This document shows, in pieces, positions 32,672 through 41,170 of a stretch of DNA of 64,000 nt. How positions within the stretch are numbered: the stretch's first letter is position 1; each line of letters starts with the position of its first letter. Below the pieces are notes generated by a model. That model was given only the letters and a program-made list of their open reading frames with translations, did no database searches and was not told where the DNA came from. Source of the DNA: Armatimonadota bacterium (GTDB lineage Bacteria; Armatimonadota; Fimbriimonadia; Fimbriimonadales; Fimbriimonadaceae); the NCBI GenBank assembly GCA_037138755.1, contig JBAXHT010000001.1, forward strand, positions 715,805-779,804. The letters are read 5' to 3'. The position numbers and the translations under genes were made by a program.

Positions 32672-32722
32672 GGTAAACTCCTTCCTCTTTTGCAGTAGCT
32701 GCAAATAGATCGGAAATTATTG

Positions 32723-33139
32723 ATGAGCAAGAATGTTCAAGAGGTCAAGAATAGCCTCAAGTTTAAGGCAGACGAGAAGGAAGGTCTTCTCACTGTTCGG
32801 TTTGGTGTTAAGAAGTTTGTGATCCCTCACAAAGCTCGGATGATGAGCGACGGGAAGTTCATGTTCCTCTCGTTTGGTGCCTCGTCAGAACTGTACGAAG
32901 TAGATGGAAAAGGCCTCAAAGCGATGGACAAGGCCGCTGACGGTTCCGCCGCCTACGAAGCACTTAAACCATCGACCCGCAAGAAGCGCGGAGCAAAGAA
33001 GGGTAAATCAGCCGTCGAATTGCCCGCTGCGCTTGCCGAGGCCTTGAAGAATCTCCCCGCCGGGTACCGCTTGGGTGTGTCACCGGACGGAACCCCAAAG
33101 CTGGTCAAAACCAGAACCCGTCGCAAGAAAGGCGAGTAA
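32723..33139 (+). CDS. Basic hypothetical protein with Lys/Arg-rich tail
   Basis: 138 residues from ATG 32723. The first ~70 residues form a probable small beta domain (EGLLTVRFGVKKFVIPHK, GKFMFLSFGASSELYEVDG). After STRKKRGAKKGKSAVE comes a Pro/Ala/Leu segment, a motif PAGYRLGVSPDGTPKLVK and a basic end RTRRKKGE. No family recognised. The charge points to nucleic-acid or ribosome contact. A TAAACT hexamer at 32671-32676 lies 46 bases upstream, so this gene may have a leader. It lies 19 bases before tRNA-Thr. Confidence 0.55.
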   Translation: MSKNVQEVKNSLKFKADEKEGLLTVRFGVKKFVIPHKARMMSDGKFMFLSFGASSELYEVDGKGLKAMDKAADGSAAYEALKPSTRKKRGAKKGKSAVELPAALAEALKNLPAGYRLGVSPDGTPKLVKTRTRRKKGE

Positions 33140-33158
33140 CTCGCCATAATATAGGTAC

Positions 33159-33233
33159 GCCCTAGTAGCTCAGCGGTAGAGCAATGCTTTTGTAAAGCGG
33201 AGGTCGCGGGTTCGATTCCTGTCTGGGGCTCCA
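33159..33233 (+). tRNA. tRNA-Thr (anticodon TGT)
   Basis: A 75-base cloverleaf. The acceptor stem GCCCTAG pairs with CTGGGGC (one T-G wobble), the D arm is GCTC/GAGC, the anticodon loop TTTGTAA carries TGT at 33191-33193 reading ACA, and the T arm has GTTCGATTC. Discriminator T is followed by an encoded CCA at 33231-33233. The anticodon stem has an A-G mismatch and a T-G wobble at its distal end, but the fold is otherwise sound. A terminator follows directly. Confidence 0.93.
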
Positions 33234-33263
33234 GCCTAAGTTCTTAAAGGTAGAACTTGGGCT
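33233..33263 (+). terminator. Rho-independent terminator after tRNA-Thr
   Basis: Stem AGCCTAAGTTCT/AGAACTTGGGCT (one wobble) with a 7-base loop, then TTTTTG; it begins at the last base of the CCA. Confidence 0.8.
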
Positions 33264-33315
33264 TTTTGTTTACGTGCGCGTGATTCCAAATTCATTCGCT
33301 AAAAACAGGTTTGCG

Positions 33316-33334
33316 GAAGCCTGCTATTGGCTTC
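33316..33334 (-). terminator. Possible terminator of the sigma-factor gene
   Basis: A 6-base-pair stem GAAGCC/GGCTTC with a 7-base loop. On the minus strand it is followed by GCAAACCTGTTTTTA, whose T-run is 8 bases away. It lies 60 bases past the sigma-factor stop. Confidence 0.3.
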
Positions 33335-33394
33335 ACGGCGGGCTCCCCATTGCTCCACCAACTTCTGCTCGTCACCCGCCAGAGTGACTCTTCG

Positions 33395-34237
33395 CTACAG
33401 AAGTTCTCTGAGCCTTCGCTGCTGCGCAATTATCCTGAGCTTACGGATGGCCTGGACCTCGATTTGGCGGACCCGGTCCCTGGTCAGGTTCAGGGCTTGG
33501 GCGATTTCCTCCGGTTGGACTTCGACGCCGTCGCCACGGAGACGGAATTCCATGACTTGTTGTTCGCGCTCACTGAGCTCAGAGACAACGTTTCTTAGTT
33601 CAGACAAAATCGACTCGCGCATGGCCCGATCCTCGGGGTTATCGCTGGTTTCGTCTTTGATCATTCCGCCCAGGGTGCTACCGCCGTCCCCAATAGGCAG
33701 ATCAAGGGAGAGCATTTCCTGGCCAGCGCTCAGATTCTGTTGGAGCTTAGTCACCGGGATTCCGATCAGCTCAGAAAGCTCCTGCATTGACGGCTCATGC
33801 CCCGTTTCGCGTAGAAATTTGGCGCGTTCTTTCTCTACCCGGCGGATGGTTTGAGAGACGTGGGCGGGGAGGCGAATGGCTTTTGACTTGTTATCAATGG
33901 CTCGACCGATGGATTGCCGGATCCAGTGAGTTGCGTAGGTCGAGAACCGGAATCCCCGTTCGGGGTCGAACCGTTCCGTGGCTTGCATCAGCCCGATGGC
34001 ACCCTCTTGGATGAGGTCTTCCATAGGGATGTGGCGGCACTTGTAGCCTTTGGCGATGTTGATCACCAGGCGCATATTGGATTCGATGAGGCGGCGGCGG
34101 GCGGTTTGGTCGCCGTTCTGGATGGCCCGGGTTAGCGCAATCTCGCTTTCTGCGCTAAGAAGGGGTTCTTGCGTCAGGCGATTGAGGTAGCTGGGGATAC
34201 CTTCTTCTTCGTGCACGGTTACCGGGTTAGTCTGCAT
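33395..34237 (-). CDS. Sigma-70 family RNA polymerase sigma factor (RpoD-like, group 2)
   Basis: About 280 residues from MQTNPVTVHEEEGIPSYLNR (region 1.2); an ATG at 34306 would add 23 residues. Region 2 reads NMRLVINIAKGYKCRHIPMEDLIQEG and FSTYATHWIRQSIGRAI, region 3 RRVEKERAKFLRETGHEP, and region 4 ends with the helix-turn-helix LNLTRDRVRQIEVQAIRKLR. Region 1.1 is absent, so it looks like an alternative or group 2 factor recognising near-consensus promoters; whether it is the housekeeping factor cannot be told here. No anti-sigma gene is adjacent. Confidence 0.88.
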   Translation of the reverse strand: MQTNPVTVHEEEGIPSYLNRLTQEPLLSAESEIALTRAIQNGDQTARRRLIESNMRLVINIAKGYKCRHIPMEDLIQEGAIGLMQATERFDPERGFRFSTYATHWIRQSIGRAIDNKSKAIRLPAHVSQTIRRVEKERAKFLRETGHEPSMQELSELIGIPVTKLQQNLSAGQEMLSLDLPIGDGGSTLGGMIKDETSDNPEDRAMRESILSELRNVVSELSEREQQVMEFRLRGDGVEVQPEEIAQALNLTRDRVRQIEVQAIRKLRIIAQQRRLRELL

Positions 34238-34380
34238 CGACGGATTGCGTTGGATCGAGAAAAGACGACGAACGCGACCTAGTTTTGACTTAGGCGCACA
34301 AACCATCTCGCAAGTTCCATGCCATGCGATTGGCGAGCGCACTTCTTATTCAAGTTGACGCACTTTTGGGCGGATTAGTT

Positions 34381-35166
34381 TCAACGATTCCGTGATGATA
34401 GTGCATGAAATTCGATGGCGCGAAGTAGCCCAGAATCTGTTCGCTCAACGACGAGCCAGACAAACGCCTTGCTCGTTAGTTTTGCCATATCTCCCTGGGA
34501 GGATTTATCGAGAACGATACGGGTTTCTTGATCCCCGTTCTTGACGGTCAGGACTCGTTTTTCGGGTTCAAACTCCTGGAGTTCGCCGACTATCGTTCCT
34601 TGGTCGTCGTTCTTAGGGGGCTCGGTTTTGAGGGGGGTGTCGCTAAGGGTTGCGATGCTTGTGTCGAGGGTGCTGGTGGTTCGCCCTTTGATGAAGACAG
34701 CCATGCCGGTTTTGAGGTCAGCTGTTTTTCCGGGGTTTCCGCCGATGATGATGGCGGCCTTTTCGGTGAGCCGATATTTGTAGCGGCTCCCGTCGGCGAA
34801 CTCGACAAAGATGCCGTCTTTGTCTCCGCCTTTCAGCGTTCCGAGCATGATGCCTTTGCGGATGAAACTGAGCCAGCGGGCGCTTTCGGAGTCGGAGACT
34901 TCGCGGAGGAAGGTTCCTTTTTCGTTGGTTCTCACGTTGACCGTTACATCGTCGCCGGGGTTGAACTTGAAGGCGTCGACTTGGGAGCGACGTCGCCAGA
35001 AGTGAGTTTTGGGCTCGATCTTTGCCTGTAACTCGGTGCCGTTGGCCTGAAAAGTCATCAATCCGCCTTCGACCCGAAGAACCTTTGCGGAGTAGATTTC
35101 GGCAGGGCAGGCGGCAGCACAGGCAAGCGCGACCAGCACCGCTCTATAATGAGAGCAAGGGCGCAT
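34381..35166 (-). CDS. Exported hypothetical protein with repeated beta (OB-like) segments
   Basis: 261 residues from ATG 35166, giving a signal peptide (MRPCSHYRAVLVALACAAACPA). Three similar beta-rich segments follow: KVLRVEGGLMTFQANGTELQA, IMLGTLKGGDKDGIFVEFADG and TIVGELQEFEPEKRVLTVKNG, looking like repeats of one small domain. The longer frame to 35322 overlaps the divergent SpoIIM gene and is rejected. Its start codon overlaps that of the SpoIIM gene within CATG. Function unknown; periplasmic location inferred. Confidence 0.55.
   Translation of the reverse strand: MRPCSHYRAVLVALACAAACPAEIYSAKVLRVEGGLMTFQANGTELQAKIEPKTHFWRRRSQVDAFKFNPGDDVTVNVRTNEKGTFLREVSDSESARWLSFIRKGIMLGTLKGGDKDGIFVEFADGSRYKYRLTEKAAIIIGGNPGKTADLKTGMAVFIKGRTTSTLDTSIATLSDTPLKTEPPKNDDQGTIVGELQEFEPEKRVLTVKNGDQETRIVLDKSSQGDMAKLTSKAFVWLVVERTDSGLLRAIEFHALSSRNR
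35145..35150 (+). promoter_or_regulatory. -10-like TATAAT before the SpoIIM-family gene
   Basis: A perfect TATAAT ends 14 bases before the ATG at 35165, inside the divergent gene's first codons. AAGG at 35157-35160 may be a ribosome binding site. No -35 match is visible 17 bases upstream. Confidence 0.35.
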
Positions 35167-36145
35167 GAACGAAGAGACTTTGGTGAACCGTCGCATTGCC
35201 GATTGGAAGCGGCTCGAAGCTCTTTGCGTGAAGGCCGACGTCCGGGTCGCGAACCTCAACGAGAACGAACTGTTCGAGTTGGTTCGATTATATCGGAAAG
35301 CCTCAACGGACTTATCGGTCATTCGGACTCGAAGTCAGAACGTCCCGCTAGCTAACTATCTGAACAACCTTGTCGGACGGGCTCATGCGCTGATTTATCG
35401 GGCGCCTAAGAAGCCGTTTTTCCGCGCCGTCGAGTTGTTTGTTCTGAACGTCGTGTTGACGTTTCGAAGGAATAAAGCCTTCTTTTGGGCATCGTTTCTG
35501 CTCGCATTTGGCAGTGCCCTTTTCGCCTACGGCATGATAGCTTACGACCACGACAATCTCAGCGTCTTTGCGGGTGGAATGGAAGGAAATTTCAAGGATT
35601 GGACCGATGGCAAGCATGAGGGCCGAAACTTGGACGAGAGTATTGCCGCCAGCTTCTTCTATGCTTCCAATAACCCGACGGTTTCGATCATCGCGGGAGC
35701 GATTGGGGCCGCCACGATGGGGCTTGGCTCGATCGGGATGATGATCCAGAACGGAGCCTTGATTGGAGCATTGTCTTACGAGATGAATGCGGTTGGAAAG
35801 CTCTATTTCTTGCTCTCTTCAATTGCGCCACATGGCGTACCCGAGATTTCCGGGATCATCTTTTCGGGCGCAGGAGGTTTGCGGTTGGGTTGGGCGATTT
35901 TGGTGCCGGGTCTTCTCTCCCGTGGCGAGTCTTTGCGGCGAGCTTCCAAGGATGCGGTGATGATGATCGTAACCGGCGTCGTTCTCTGCTTTATCGCGGC
36001 TCCAATCGAAGGGTTCTTTAGCTTTAACCCCAATATTCCGCAATGGCTGAAGACCGCGGTTGCGGTCGCCGAGATTTGTATGTGGGTCGCGTTCTGGAGT
36101 CTTTACGGCAAGGAAGTCGACCCGAATGACCCCCTCACGGAGTAG
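35165..36145 (+). CDS. SpoIIM-family (stage II sporulation protein M-like) membrane protein
   Basis: 326 residues. The cytoplasmic N-terminus VNRRIADWKRLEAL is the usual SpoIIM opening, followed by five or six membrane segments with MGLGSIGMMIQNGALIGAL and the family motif IAPHGVPEISGIIFSGAGGLRLG. Outside spore formers this family commonly accompanies RDD, DUF58 and MoxR genes; here the RDD/DUF58 pair lies 11 kb away. Probably part of an envelope-stress or protein-complex assembly system. The CHMI-like gene follows after 5 bases. Confidence 0.85.
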   Translation: MNEETLVNRRIADWKRLEALCVKADVRVANLNENELFELVRLYRKASTDLSVIRTRSQNVPLANYLNNLVGRAHALIYRAPKKPFFRAVELFVLNVVLTFRRNKAFFWASFLLAFGSALFAYGMIAYDHDNLSVFAGGMEGNFKDWTDGKHEGRNLDESIAASFFYASNNPTVSIIAGAIGAATMGLGSIGMMIQNGALIGALSYEMNAVGKLYFLLSSIAPHGVPEISGIIFSGAGGLRLGWAILVPGLLSRGESLRRASKDAVMMIVTGVVLCFIAAPIEGFFSFNPNIPQWLKTAVAVAEICMWVAFWSLYGKEVDPNDPLTE

Positions 36146-36150
36146 CCCCC

Positions 36151-36501
36151 ATGCCGCACATTATTCTTGAAACCACCAGCGACGTCGTTGAGAACCAGGA
36201 TGTCGTTGACATTCTTGAGGCACTGGTAGCCCGGCTGGCCGGGTTTGAGAGCATCAGTCCGGCTTCGATCAAGGGCTATCATTCGCTGCGGCACACTTGG
36301 GTGATGGGCGAAGGCGGTCCGCACGGATTTGTGCATTGCGAAGTCGCGATACTGTCGGGGCGACCGGAAGAGCTCGTTCAGGAGATCACGGACGGGATGT
36401 ACGCCGCGCTTCTCGAGGGATTTTCCCGGTCGAAGGAGTCAGGCGAAGCGGGAATAACGCTTGAGCTGAGACAGATGGAAAAGGCGACCTACAGGAAGTA
36501 G
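36151..36501 (+). CDS. 5-carboxymethyl-2-hydroxymuconate isomerase-like tautomerase
   Basis: 116 residues starting MPHIILETTSDV, with the N-terminal proline exposed after Met removal that acts as catalytic base in the tautomerase superfamily. Length and the CHMI-like spacing (GFVHCEVAILSGRPEELVQEITDGMYAAL) fit this trimer-forming subgroup. It would isomerise an aromatic-degradation intermediate in classical CHMI; no other such pathway gene is nearby, so the substrate is unknown. It follows SpoIIM by 5 bases. Confidence 0.72.
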   Translation: MPHIILETTSDVVENQDVVDILEALVARLAGFESISPASIKGYHSLRHTWVMGEGGPHGFVHCEVAILSGRPEELVQEITDGMYAALLEGFSRSKESGEAGITLELRQMEKATYRK

Positions 36502-36540
36502 GCGAACGAGCTCATCTTGCGGCTCTTGTCGACGATGGGG

Positions 36541-36546
36541 TAGCGT
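36541..36546 (+). promoter_or_regulatory. -10-like box TAGCGT of the S9 peptidase gene
   Basis: TAGCGT ends 6 bases before GTG 36553. A weak match to TANNNT, listed because the spacing equals that of other genes here. Confidence 0.3.
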
Positions 36547-36552
36547 CGCTTC

Positions 36553-38580
36553 GTGCCGTTCTTTGCGCCTCTATTGTTCACTCCTGCTCAGTCAGACCTC
36601 CCGAAGCATCCGCGATATGCGGCGTACGTGAAGGCTCGCCAGGAGATTCCGAACCTCGACGCGAAGTCCAACCCAGCTTCCGCGACTGGGTTTTCGGCGG
36701 ATTCAAAGTTTGTTCTACTGAGCAACGGAAAACGCATCGAAATCGCGACGGGCACACTTTCGGAGGCTCCAAAGGAATCGGCGGCGGACCCAGGTCTAGT
36801 GCGGCGCGGACAAGGTGGGCCCGGACGAGGACGACAGTTCACGACGGCAGTAAGCCCGGATGGCAAGTTGACCGCCCGTTACGCCAACTCCAACATCATC
36901 CTGGAGAACGCAGAGGGGAAGATCGAAATCACCAAAGACGGCTCGGCTCAGGCGAGGATCAAACATGGCACGGCGAGTTGGGTGTATGGAGAAGAGCTGA
37001 ATCAGAACCAAGCGATGTGGTGGTCCGGAGACTCAAAGACCCTGGTCTACTACCGCTTCGACGAGTCGAAAGTGCTCGACTATTTCCTGACGACAAAGCA
37101 GAATGGAGTTCAAAACGAGCTCTACACGGAGGCGTATCCGAAAGCCGGAACCCCAAATCCAACCGTTCAGCTCTGGACTTACGATGTCACTACGCAGCGC
37201 TCTCAGCAGATCGACACGACGTTTCCGTCGACCGACTCGGACATTGCCCACTACGTCTACAACGTGCGCTTCGCCCCCGACGGTCAGACGTTGCTGTTCA
37301 ATCGAACCAACCGCAAACAGAATGTGATGGAGCTCTGCGCCACCGATCTAGTTAGTCGCAAATCTAGCGTCGTGGTCCAGGAATCGTATCCGTCCGGCTG
37401 GGTCGATAACAGTCCTCGTATGATGTGGCTCAAGGATGGCAAGAGCTTTTTGTGGATGACCGAGCGGAACGGCTTCAATAACTTCTGGTTAGGATCGCTT
37501 GATAAAGGGCTGATCGCGAAGGTGACCGACCTGAGGTCGGATTGTGAGAGCATTGTCAAGCTCGACGAAGATAAGAAAACTCTTTGGTACACCGCGCACG
37601 ACGGAGACAATCCGTATCTGATCCAGCTTCACCGGGTCGGCTTGAACGGAAAGGGGGATATCCGCTTAACTGACCTCGCAACAAGTCACAACCCAATCAT
37701 CTCGCCCGACGGAACGATGTTTATCGACCGGGCCTCGAAGTTCGGATTGCCGCAGTTTTCGGTTTTGAGAGATGCAAATGGCAAAACGAGAATGGGACTA
37801 ACCAAGGGGGATCTCTCGGTCTACGAGGACTCAGGGTACCGACCAGCCGAGCGTTTCTCGGTGATGGGTTCAGACGGGGTCACGCCGGTTTATGGCTATC
37901 TGTGCAAGCCACGGGACTTTGATGCCTCAAAAAAGTATCCGATGCTCTTGAGAGTTTATGGAGGTCCTGAATCAGGTTCGAGGCAGGAAGCGTTCCGGGG
38001 TGCCGACCCAGTTTGCGAGCTCGGCTTCATTACAGCATGGATTGACGCAAAGGGAACCTCGGGGCGAGGGCGTGACTTTGCCCAGTCGGTTTACAAAAAA
38101 CTCGGAGTCGTGGAAGTCGACGACACTGCGGCGGCGGTAACAAACCTCTGCAAAGCGAACCCCTGGATTGATCCAACCCGCGTTGGGCTTGAAGGGACGT
38201 CGTACGGGGGCTACTTCTCGGCAATCGCCCTAGTGCGTCATCCCGAGGTGTTCGCGGCGGCGTGTGCCAGTAGCTCGGTCACGAGCTGGCTCCACTACGA
38301 TACGATCTACACGGAGCGATACATGGACACTCCGCAGAACAATCCGGAAGGGTACAAGGCGGGCTCGGCAATGGAGTACGTAAAGGATCTGACCGGAAAG
38401 CTTTGCCTGTTCTATGGCACAGCCGATGACAACGTTCACCCTTCAAACACCCACCAACTGATCGCCGCTTTGGATCGAGCAAACAAGCCTTACCGGCTCT
38501 ATGTTGGGGTCGACCAGGGCCACGCAGGACTTCGCCAGGATCGGATGCTCGAGTTCTTTATCGAGGCGTTAACGCCTTGA
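36553..38580 (+). CDS. S9-family prolyl oligopeptidase / dipeptidyl-peptidase IV-like
   Basis: 675 residues from a GTG. The N-terminal ~430 residues are the beta-propeller (repeats such as YNVRFAPDGQTLLFNRTN and WLKDGKSFLWMTERNGFNNFW). The hydrolase domain carries catalytic S550 in GTSYGGY, aspartate in GTADDN (625-626) and histidine in VDQGHAGL. This cleaves Xaa-Pro dipeptides or short peptides. A weak hydrophobic N-terminus (MPFFAPLLFTPAQSD) may be a signal. It overlaps the convergent GYF gene by 23 bases. Confidence 0.9.
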   Translation: MPFFAPLLFTPAQSDLPKHPRYAAYVKARQEIPNLDAKSNPASATGFSADSKFVLLSNGKRIEIATGTLSEAPKESAADPGLVRRGQGGPGRGRQFTTAVSPDGKLTARYANSNIILENAEGKIEITKDGSAQARIKHGTASWVYGEELNQNQAMWWSGDSKTLVYYRFDESKVLDYFLTTKQNGVQNELYTEAYPKAGTPNPTVQLWTYDVTTQRSQQIDTTFPSTDSDIAHYVYNVRFAPDGQTLLFNRTNRKQNVMELCATDLVSRKSSVVVQESYPSGWVDNSPRMMWLKDGKSFLWMTERNGFNNFWLGSLDKGLIAKVTDLRSDCESIVKLDEDKKTLWYTAHDGDNPYLIQLHRVGLNGKGDIRLTDLATSHNPIISPDGTMFIDRASKFGLPQFSVLRDANGKTRMGLTKGDLSVYEDSGYRPAERFSVMGSDGVTPVYGYLCKPRDFDASKKYPMLLRVYGGPESGSRQEAFRGADPVCELGFITAWIDAKGTSGRGRDFAQSVYKKLGVVEVDDTAAAVTNLCKANPWIDPTRVGLEGTSYGGYFSAIALVRHPEVFAAACASSSVTSWLHYDTIYTERYMDTPQNNPEGYKAGSAMEYVKDLTGKLCLFYGTADDNVHPSNTHQLIAALDRANKPYRLYVGVDQGHAGLRQDRMLEFFIEALTP

Positions 38581-39058
38581 TGCGGTCCATCAGTTGCTGA
38601 GGATCGTACGGGGTTGGCTTGCCCTGGAGTTGGAAGACGACAAGGGCAAGCAGAAGCAGATTGAGGATCAGGGATGCCAGGGCAACCTGGTTGCCTTTTC
38701 GGTAAGCCACGACGGCGAAGAGAACCCCAGCGATTCCGGCGACGACATGGAAGCCCATCGGCAGGCAACAGAGTACAAGCGAGCCCGCAAGGCAGACCCA
38801 TGACGCGCGAAGTTCAAGGCGACCGGTACTGACCGACTGAGGTGTGTAAGCCTGAAACGTCTGGTTCTCTGCCCAGATCAGGCCGTCGATGGTGCTTGCA
38901 GCAATGCGCATACTGCTGCTTTCTGGTTGAAGCAGGGTGGTTGGTACGATCCGGCCCTCGGCGATCCATTGGTTGATCACGTTCAAGTCTGCGGGGCCGT
39001 ACTGTTGGCCATCGGGAGCGTGGATGAAATAGCGCAAGCCTGAATAGTTTACGCTCAT
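38558..39058 (-). CDS. GYF_2-domain membrane protein
   Basis: 166 residues from ATG 39058. Residues ~8-55 match the GYF_2 domain (YFIHAPDGQQYGPADLNVINQWIAEGRIVPTTLLQ), a small peptide-binding module in bacteria, followed by two or three transmembrane helices (WVCLAGSLVLCCLPMGFHVV, ASLILNLLLLALVVF). This N-GYF, C-membrane layout is common with DUF4190-like tails. Function unknown, probably protein-protein contact at the membrane. It is divergent from acpS with only 9 bases between. Confidence 0.75.
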   Translation of the reverse strand: MSVNYSGLRYFIHAPDGQQYGPADLNVINQWIAEGRIVPTTLLQPESSSMRIAASTIDGLIWAENQTFQAYTPQSVSTGRLELRASWVCLAGSLVLCCLPMGFHVVAGIAGVLFAVVAYRKGNQVALASLILNLLLLALVVFQLQGKPTPYDPQQLMDRIKALTPR

Positions 39059-39061
39059 AAT
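39056..39061 (+). promoter_or_regulatory. -10-like box CATAAT of acpS
   Basis: CATAAT ends 6 bases before GTG 39068 and overlaps the first codon of the divergent GYF gene. Confidence 0.45.
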
Positions 39062-39067
39062 GAACCT

Positions 39068-39424
39068 GTGGTTGTTGGAGTCGGGATCGATCTGGTGGAC
39101 ATTTCGCGGATTGCCCACGCGATGCGTAACCCGCGGTTTGTGCCCAAAATCCTGACGGAAAGGGAAGAGGCGTATTGCAAAAACGCCCAACAGGTCGCCG
39201 GGCGTTGGGCGGCGAAGGAAGCGGTTATCAAGGCGGTAGGGATCCCCCTGCTGATGCGGGACATTGAGATTCTAAATGACCCGCTGGGGCAGCCACATGT
39301 GGTCATTCGGGATTTGCGTTTTGACTCGGCGCGCTTGCGAATTTATGTTTCACTGACCCACGAAAAGACCCACGCGGCGGGCGTCGCGGTGGTCGAGCGG
39401 ATCGTTCTTCAGGTTCCGTTTTAG
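39068..39424 (+). CDS. acpS: Holo-[acyl-carrier-protein] synthase
   Basis: 118 residues from GTG. The AcpS motifs VGVGIDLVDISRI and AGRWAAKEAVIKAVG are intact, with the metal-binding aspartate and glutamate, and VSLTHEKTHAAGVAVVE at the end. It transfers phosphopantetheine from CoA to ACP. It overlaps the convergent unknown gene by 4 bases. The last ~32 bases recur in diverged form at 41204-41235. CoA biosynthesis genes panB and panC lie 7 kb upstream. Confidence 0.93.
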   Translation: MVVGVGIDLVDISRIAHAMRNPRFVPKILTEREEAYCKNAQQVAGRWAAKEAVIKAVGIPLLMRDIEILNDPLGQPHVVIRDLRFDSARLRIYVSLTHEKTHAAGVAVVERIVLQVPF

Positions 39425-40401
39425 AGGGTGTAATACCGTCCCGGCGAAGTCTCGACCTCGACCGAAACGTTAAGCAGACTATAAACTGCAATCCTAACAC
39501 TTAAACGATTCTTGAAACGGTCTCGTAGTTCTGGCGCAAGCCGTTTTGAGGATTGATCCATCACCGTAAGAACATCTTTGTACAGCGGATGACGTTGATC
39601 AATATCCTCGGTATATTTCTCTTTCTCCTTACAGGCCCTTTCCATATCAGCAATCGACATTCGATTGAGAACTTTGAACTTTAGGGCCATGCGAGCCGAA
39701 AAGTAGTCAACGGCGTCGTCTATCCCGTAGAATGCTCTGCTGCGAACGAGATTTTCTCGCAACTTTGTAGCGTCAACCTCGAATCGGTACTCGTCATCCA
39801 ACTCGGTAAATTTTAGACCTCCGGACAAGGCAACCGCGCGCAGCAATGCAACCTCATTAACGCTACCGACTGATACGAAGTATTCGTGGCTCTCGACAAA
39901 GAATGGGAAGGTGATTTTCTTCGTAAATCCAAATTTTTCTAAGTCTCTGAGCCTGAACTTACCCGTCAAATTGAGAGTTTTCATTCCAGGAAGTCGGCTG
40001 TAACTTGTTGTCAGCTGCTCCCCTAGCGGGATAATCATGATCGTTCCGAGGTAGTCGTGGTACCCAAGAATCTTCGGAACAAAGACGTCGATCCCTTTAT
40101 TTGGCAGCGGAACCGTGCCTGGCGAAGGAGTTTGAGAGCCGGAAGTCACCGCGTCGTTGTAGAGCTCCCAAAGTGGATTGGAGATTCCTCCAAACTTACC
40201 CTCTTTGTCCAACAATGGGGTTGGCCCCACTCCCGTGATGACGTCAATCTGCGCAACGTAACCTCCTCGCTCCGACCGCTCCGCGCGGTACTTCAGAAAT
40301 TCAGGAACAGTACCGCCACCGAAAGGAAGCCTCTTTGTGAAGTGAAGAGTCTGTGAGGGAGACGCTTGAAAGGCGAGGACTAGGAATGGAACCAACAACA
40401 T
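39421..40401 (-). CDS. Exported hypothetical protein
   Basis: 326 residues with an N-terminal signal (MLLVPFLVLAFQASPSQ). No family recognised. It is rich in Asp, Lys and Tyr, with an N-terminal part GGTVPEFLKYRAERSERGG and a C-terminal helical region (RMSIADMERACKEKEKYTED, SSKRLAPELRDRFKNRLSV). By eye its base composition is more AT-rich than neighbouring genes. It lies, with the next gene, between acpS and the displaced acpS tail, so it may be acquired cargo. The next gene upstream ends one base away. Confidence 0.5.
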   Translation of the reverse strand: MLLVPFLVLAFQASPSQTLHFTKRLPFGGGTVPEFLKYRAERSERGGYVAQIDVITGVGPTPLLDKEGKFGGISNPLWELYNDAVTSGSQTPSPGTVPLPNKGIDVFVPKILGYHDYLGTIMIIPLGEQLTTSYSRLPGMKTLNLTGKFRLRDLEKFGFTKKITFPFFVESHEYFVSVGSVNEVALLRAVALSGGLKFTELDDEYRFEVDATKLRENLVRSRAFYGIDDAVDYFSARMALKFKVLNRMSIADMERACKEKEKYTEDIDQRHPLYKDVLTVMDQSSKRLAPELRDRFKNRLSVRIAVYSLLNVSVEVETSPGRYYTL

Positions 40402-40402
40402 T

Positions 40403-40906
40403 TTAGTTGTGCACCACCGTTACTACCAGCGTTTTTTCCTGCGTCGTGTCTTTTATGGGGTCCAGAACTGCATCGGTTGCTAGGTACTCCACATCAAAGC
40501 CTGACCCTGAGTACGAAGATGGGACGAAGATGTCTACCCATCCGTACCCATAGTTTGCCGAGTTAAACGAGAGGCCCGTGTTAACCGTTGCAGTTACCCC
40601 TGAGATGTTTGTGCCGACCACAAAGACGTTGTTCACATCAAGGTGGTTACACTGGTCTGCTTGGAGGTAAAAGTACGGGGCTGAACTTTGCTGATACAAG
40701 AAAGTATCAAGGTCGCTCGAAGTCACAAGGAAATTGCCAGTGGCACTCTGCCCCGATGCCTTTGTGATTGTCAATGTCGTCGGAGCGGAAACAGTCCATG
40801 CGGGTGCCTTATCGTACGGTGCGGGCAGAGCTTGCCGTTGTGAAAACGCGGCGGCAGCGAGGATGACGGTAAGTCCAAGAACGGCGATTCGGGTTAGATT
40901 TTTCAT
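40403..40906 (-). CDS. Small exported beta-rich hypothetical protein
   Basis: 167 residues from ATG 40906, preceded by GGAG; earlier in-frame ATGs are less well placed. Signal peptide MKNLTRIAVLGLTVILAAAAFSQ, then a Thr/Ser/Tyr/Asn-rich beta sandwich (PTTLTITKASGQSATGNFLVTSSDLDTFLYQQ, VDIFVPSSYSGSGFDVEYLATDAV). No family recognised; it has the look of a secreted adhesin or matrix domain. It runs into the 39421 gene on the same strand and belongs to the putative inserted segment. Confidence 0.5.
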   Translation of the reverse strand: MKNLTRIAVLGLTVILAAAAFSQRQALPAPYDKAPAWTVSAPTTLTITKASGQSATGNFLVTSSDLDTFLYQQSSAPYFYLQADQCNHLDVNNVFVVGTNISGVTATVNTGLSFNSANYGYGWVDIFVPSSYSGSGFDVEYLATDAVLDPIKDTTQEKTLVVTVVHN

Positions 40907-41170
40907 CATTTTCTCCATGACCCAGATCGTTGTGACCCAGTGTAGGAAACTATTCTCAAATTTCAACAACTTTTGCAGAAACTTAACAAATATTCTTTTC
41001 TATGGTAAAAGAACCATGTAGGAATACTAGGGGAAGCGACACCAGGAAGCGCCATTCGGAGACCGATTACCTAGTCTTTTCTAACGACAGGGAGGTCTTT
41101 TTCCCGTTTAGCTCGTCTTTCGGGGCCGGATCCACCGGCGGCACAATCAGCCGAGGAGGTGCCCGTATCG
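40907..41170. other. Intergenic region, no convincing gene
   Basis: This stretch and the pseudogene fragment behind it hold 330 bases with no supported gene. The part next to the 40403 gene is AT-rich and presumably carries its promoter on the minus strand, with no clear -35/-10 pair. A 96-codon plus-strand frame at 41002 has unlikely composition and runs through the acpS-tail fragment in another frame, so I do not call it. Confidence 0.5.

Noticed and set aside
33159-33233. A tmRNA, riboswitch or second tRNA around the tRNA-Thr locus.
   Set aside because: The cloverleaf is a single canonical tRNA followed by a terminator; the flanking bases show no further conserved RNA fold that I can recognise.
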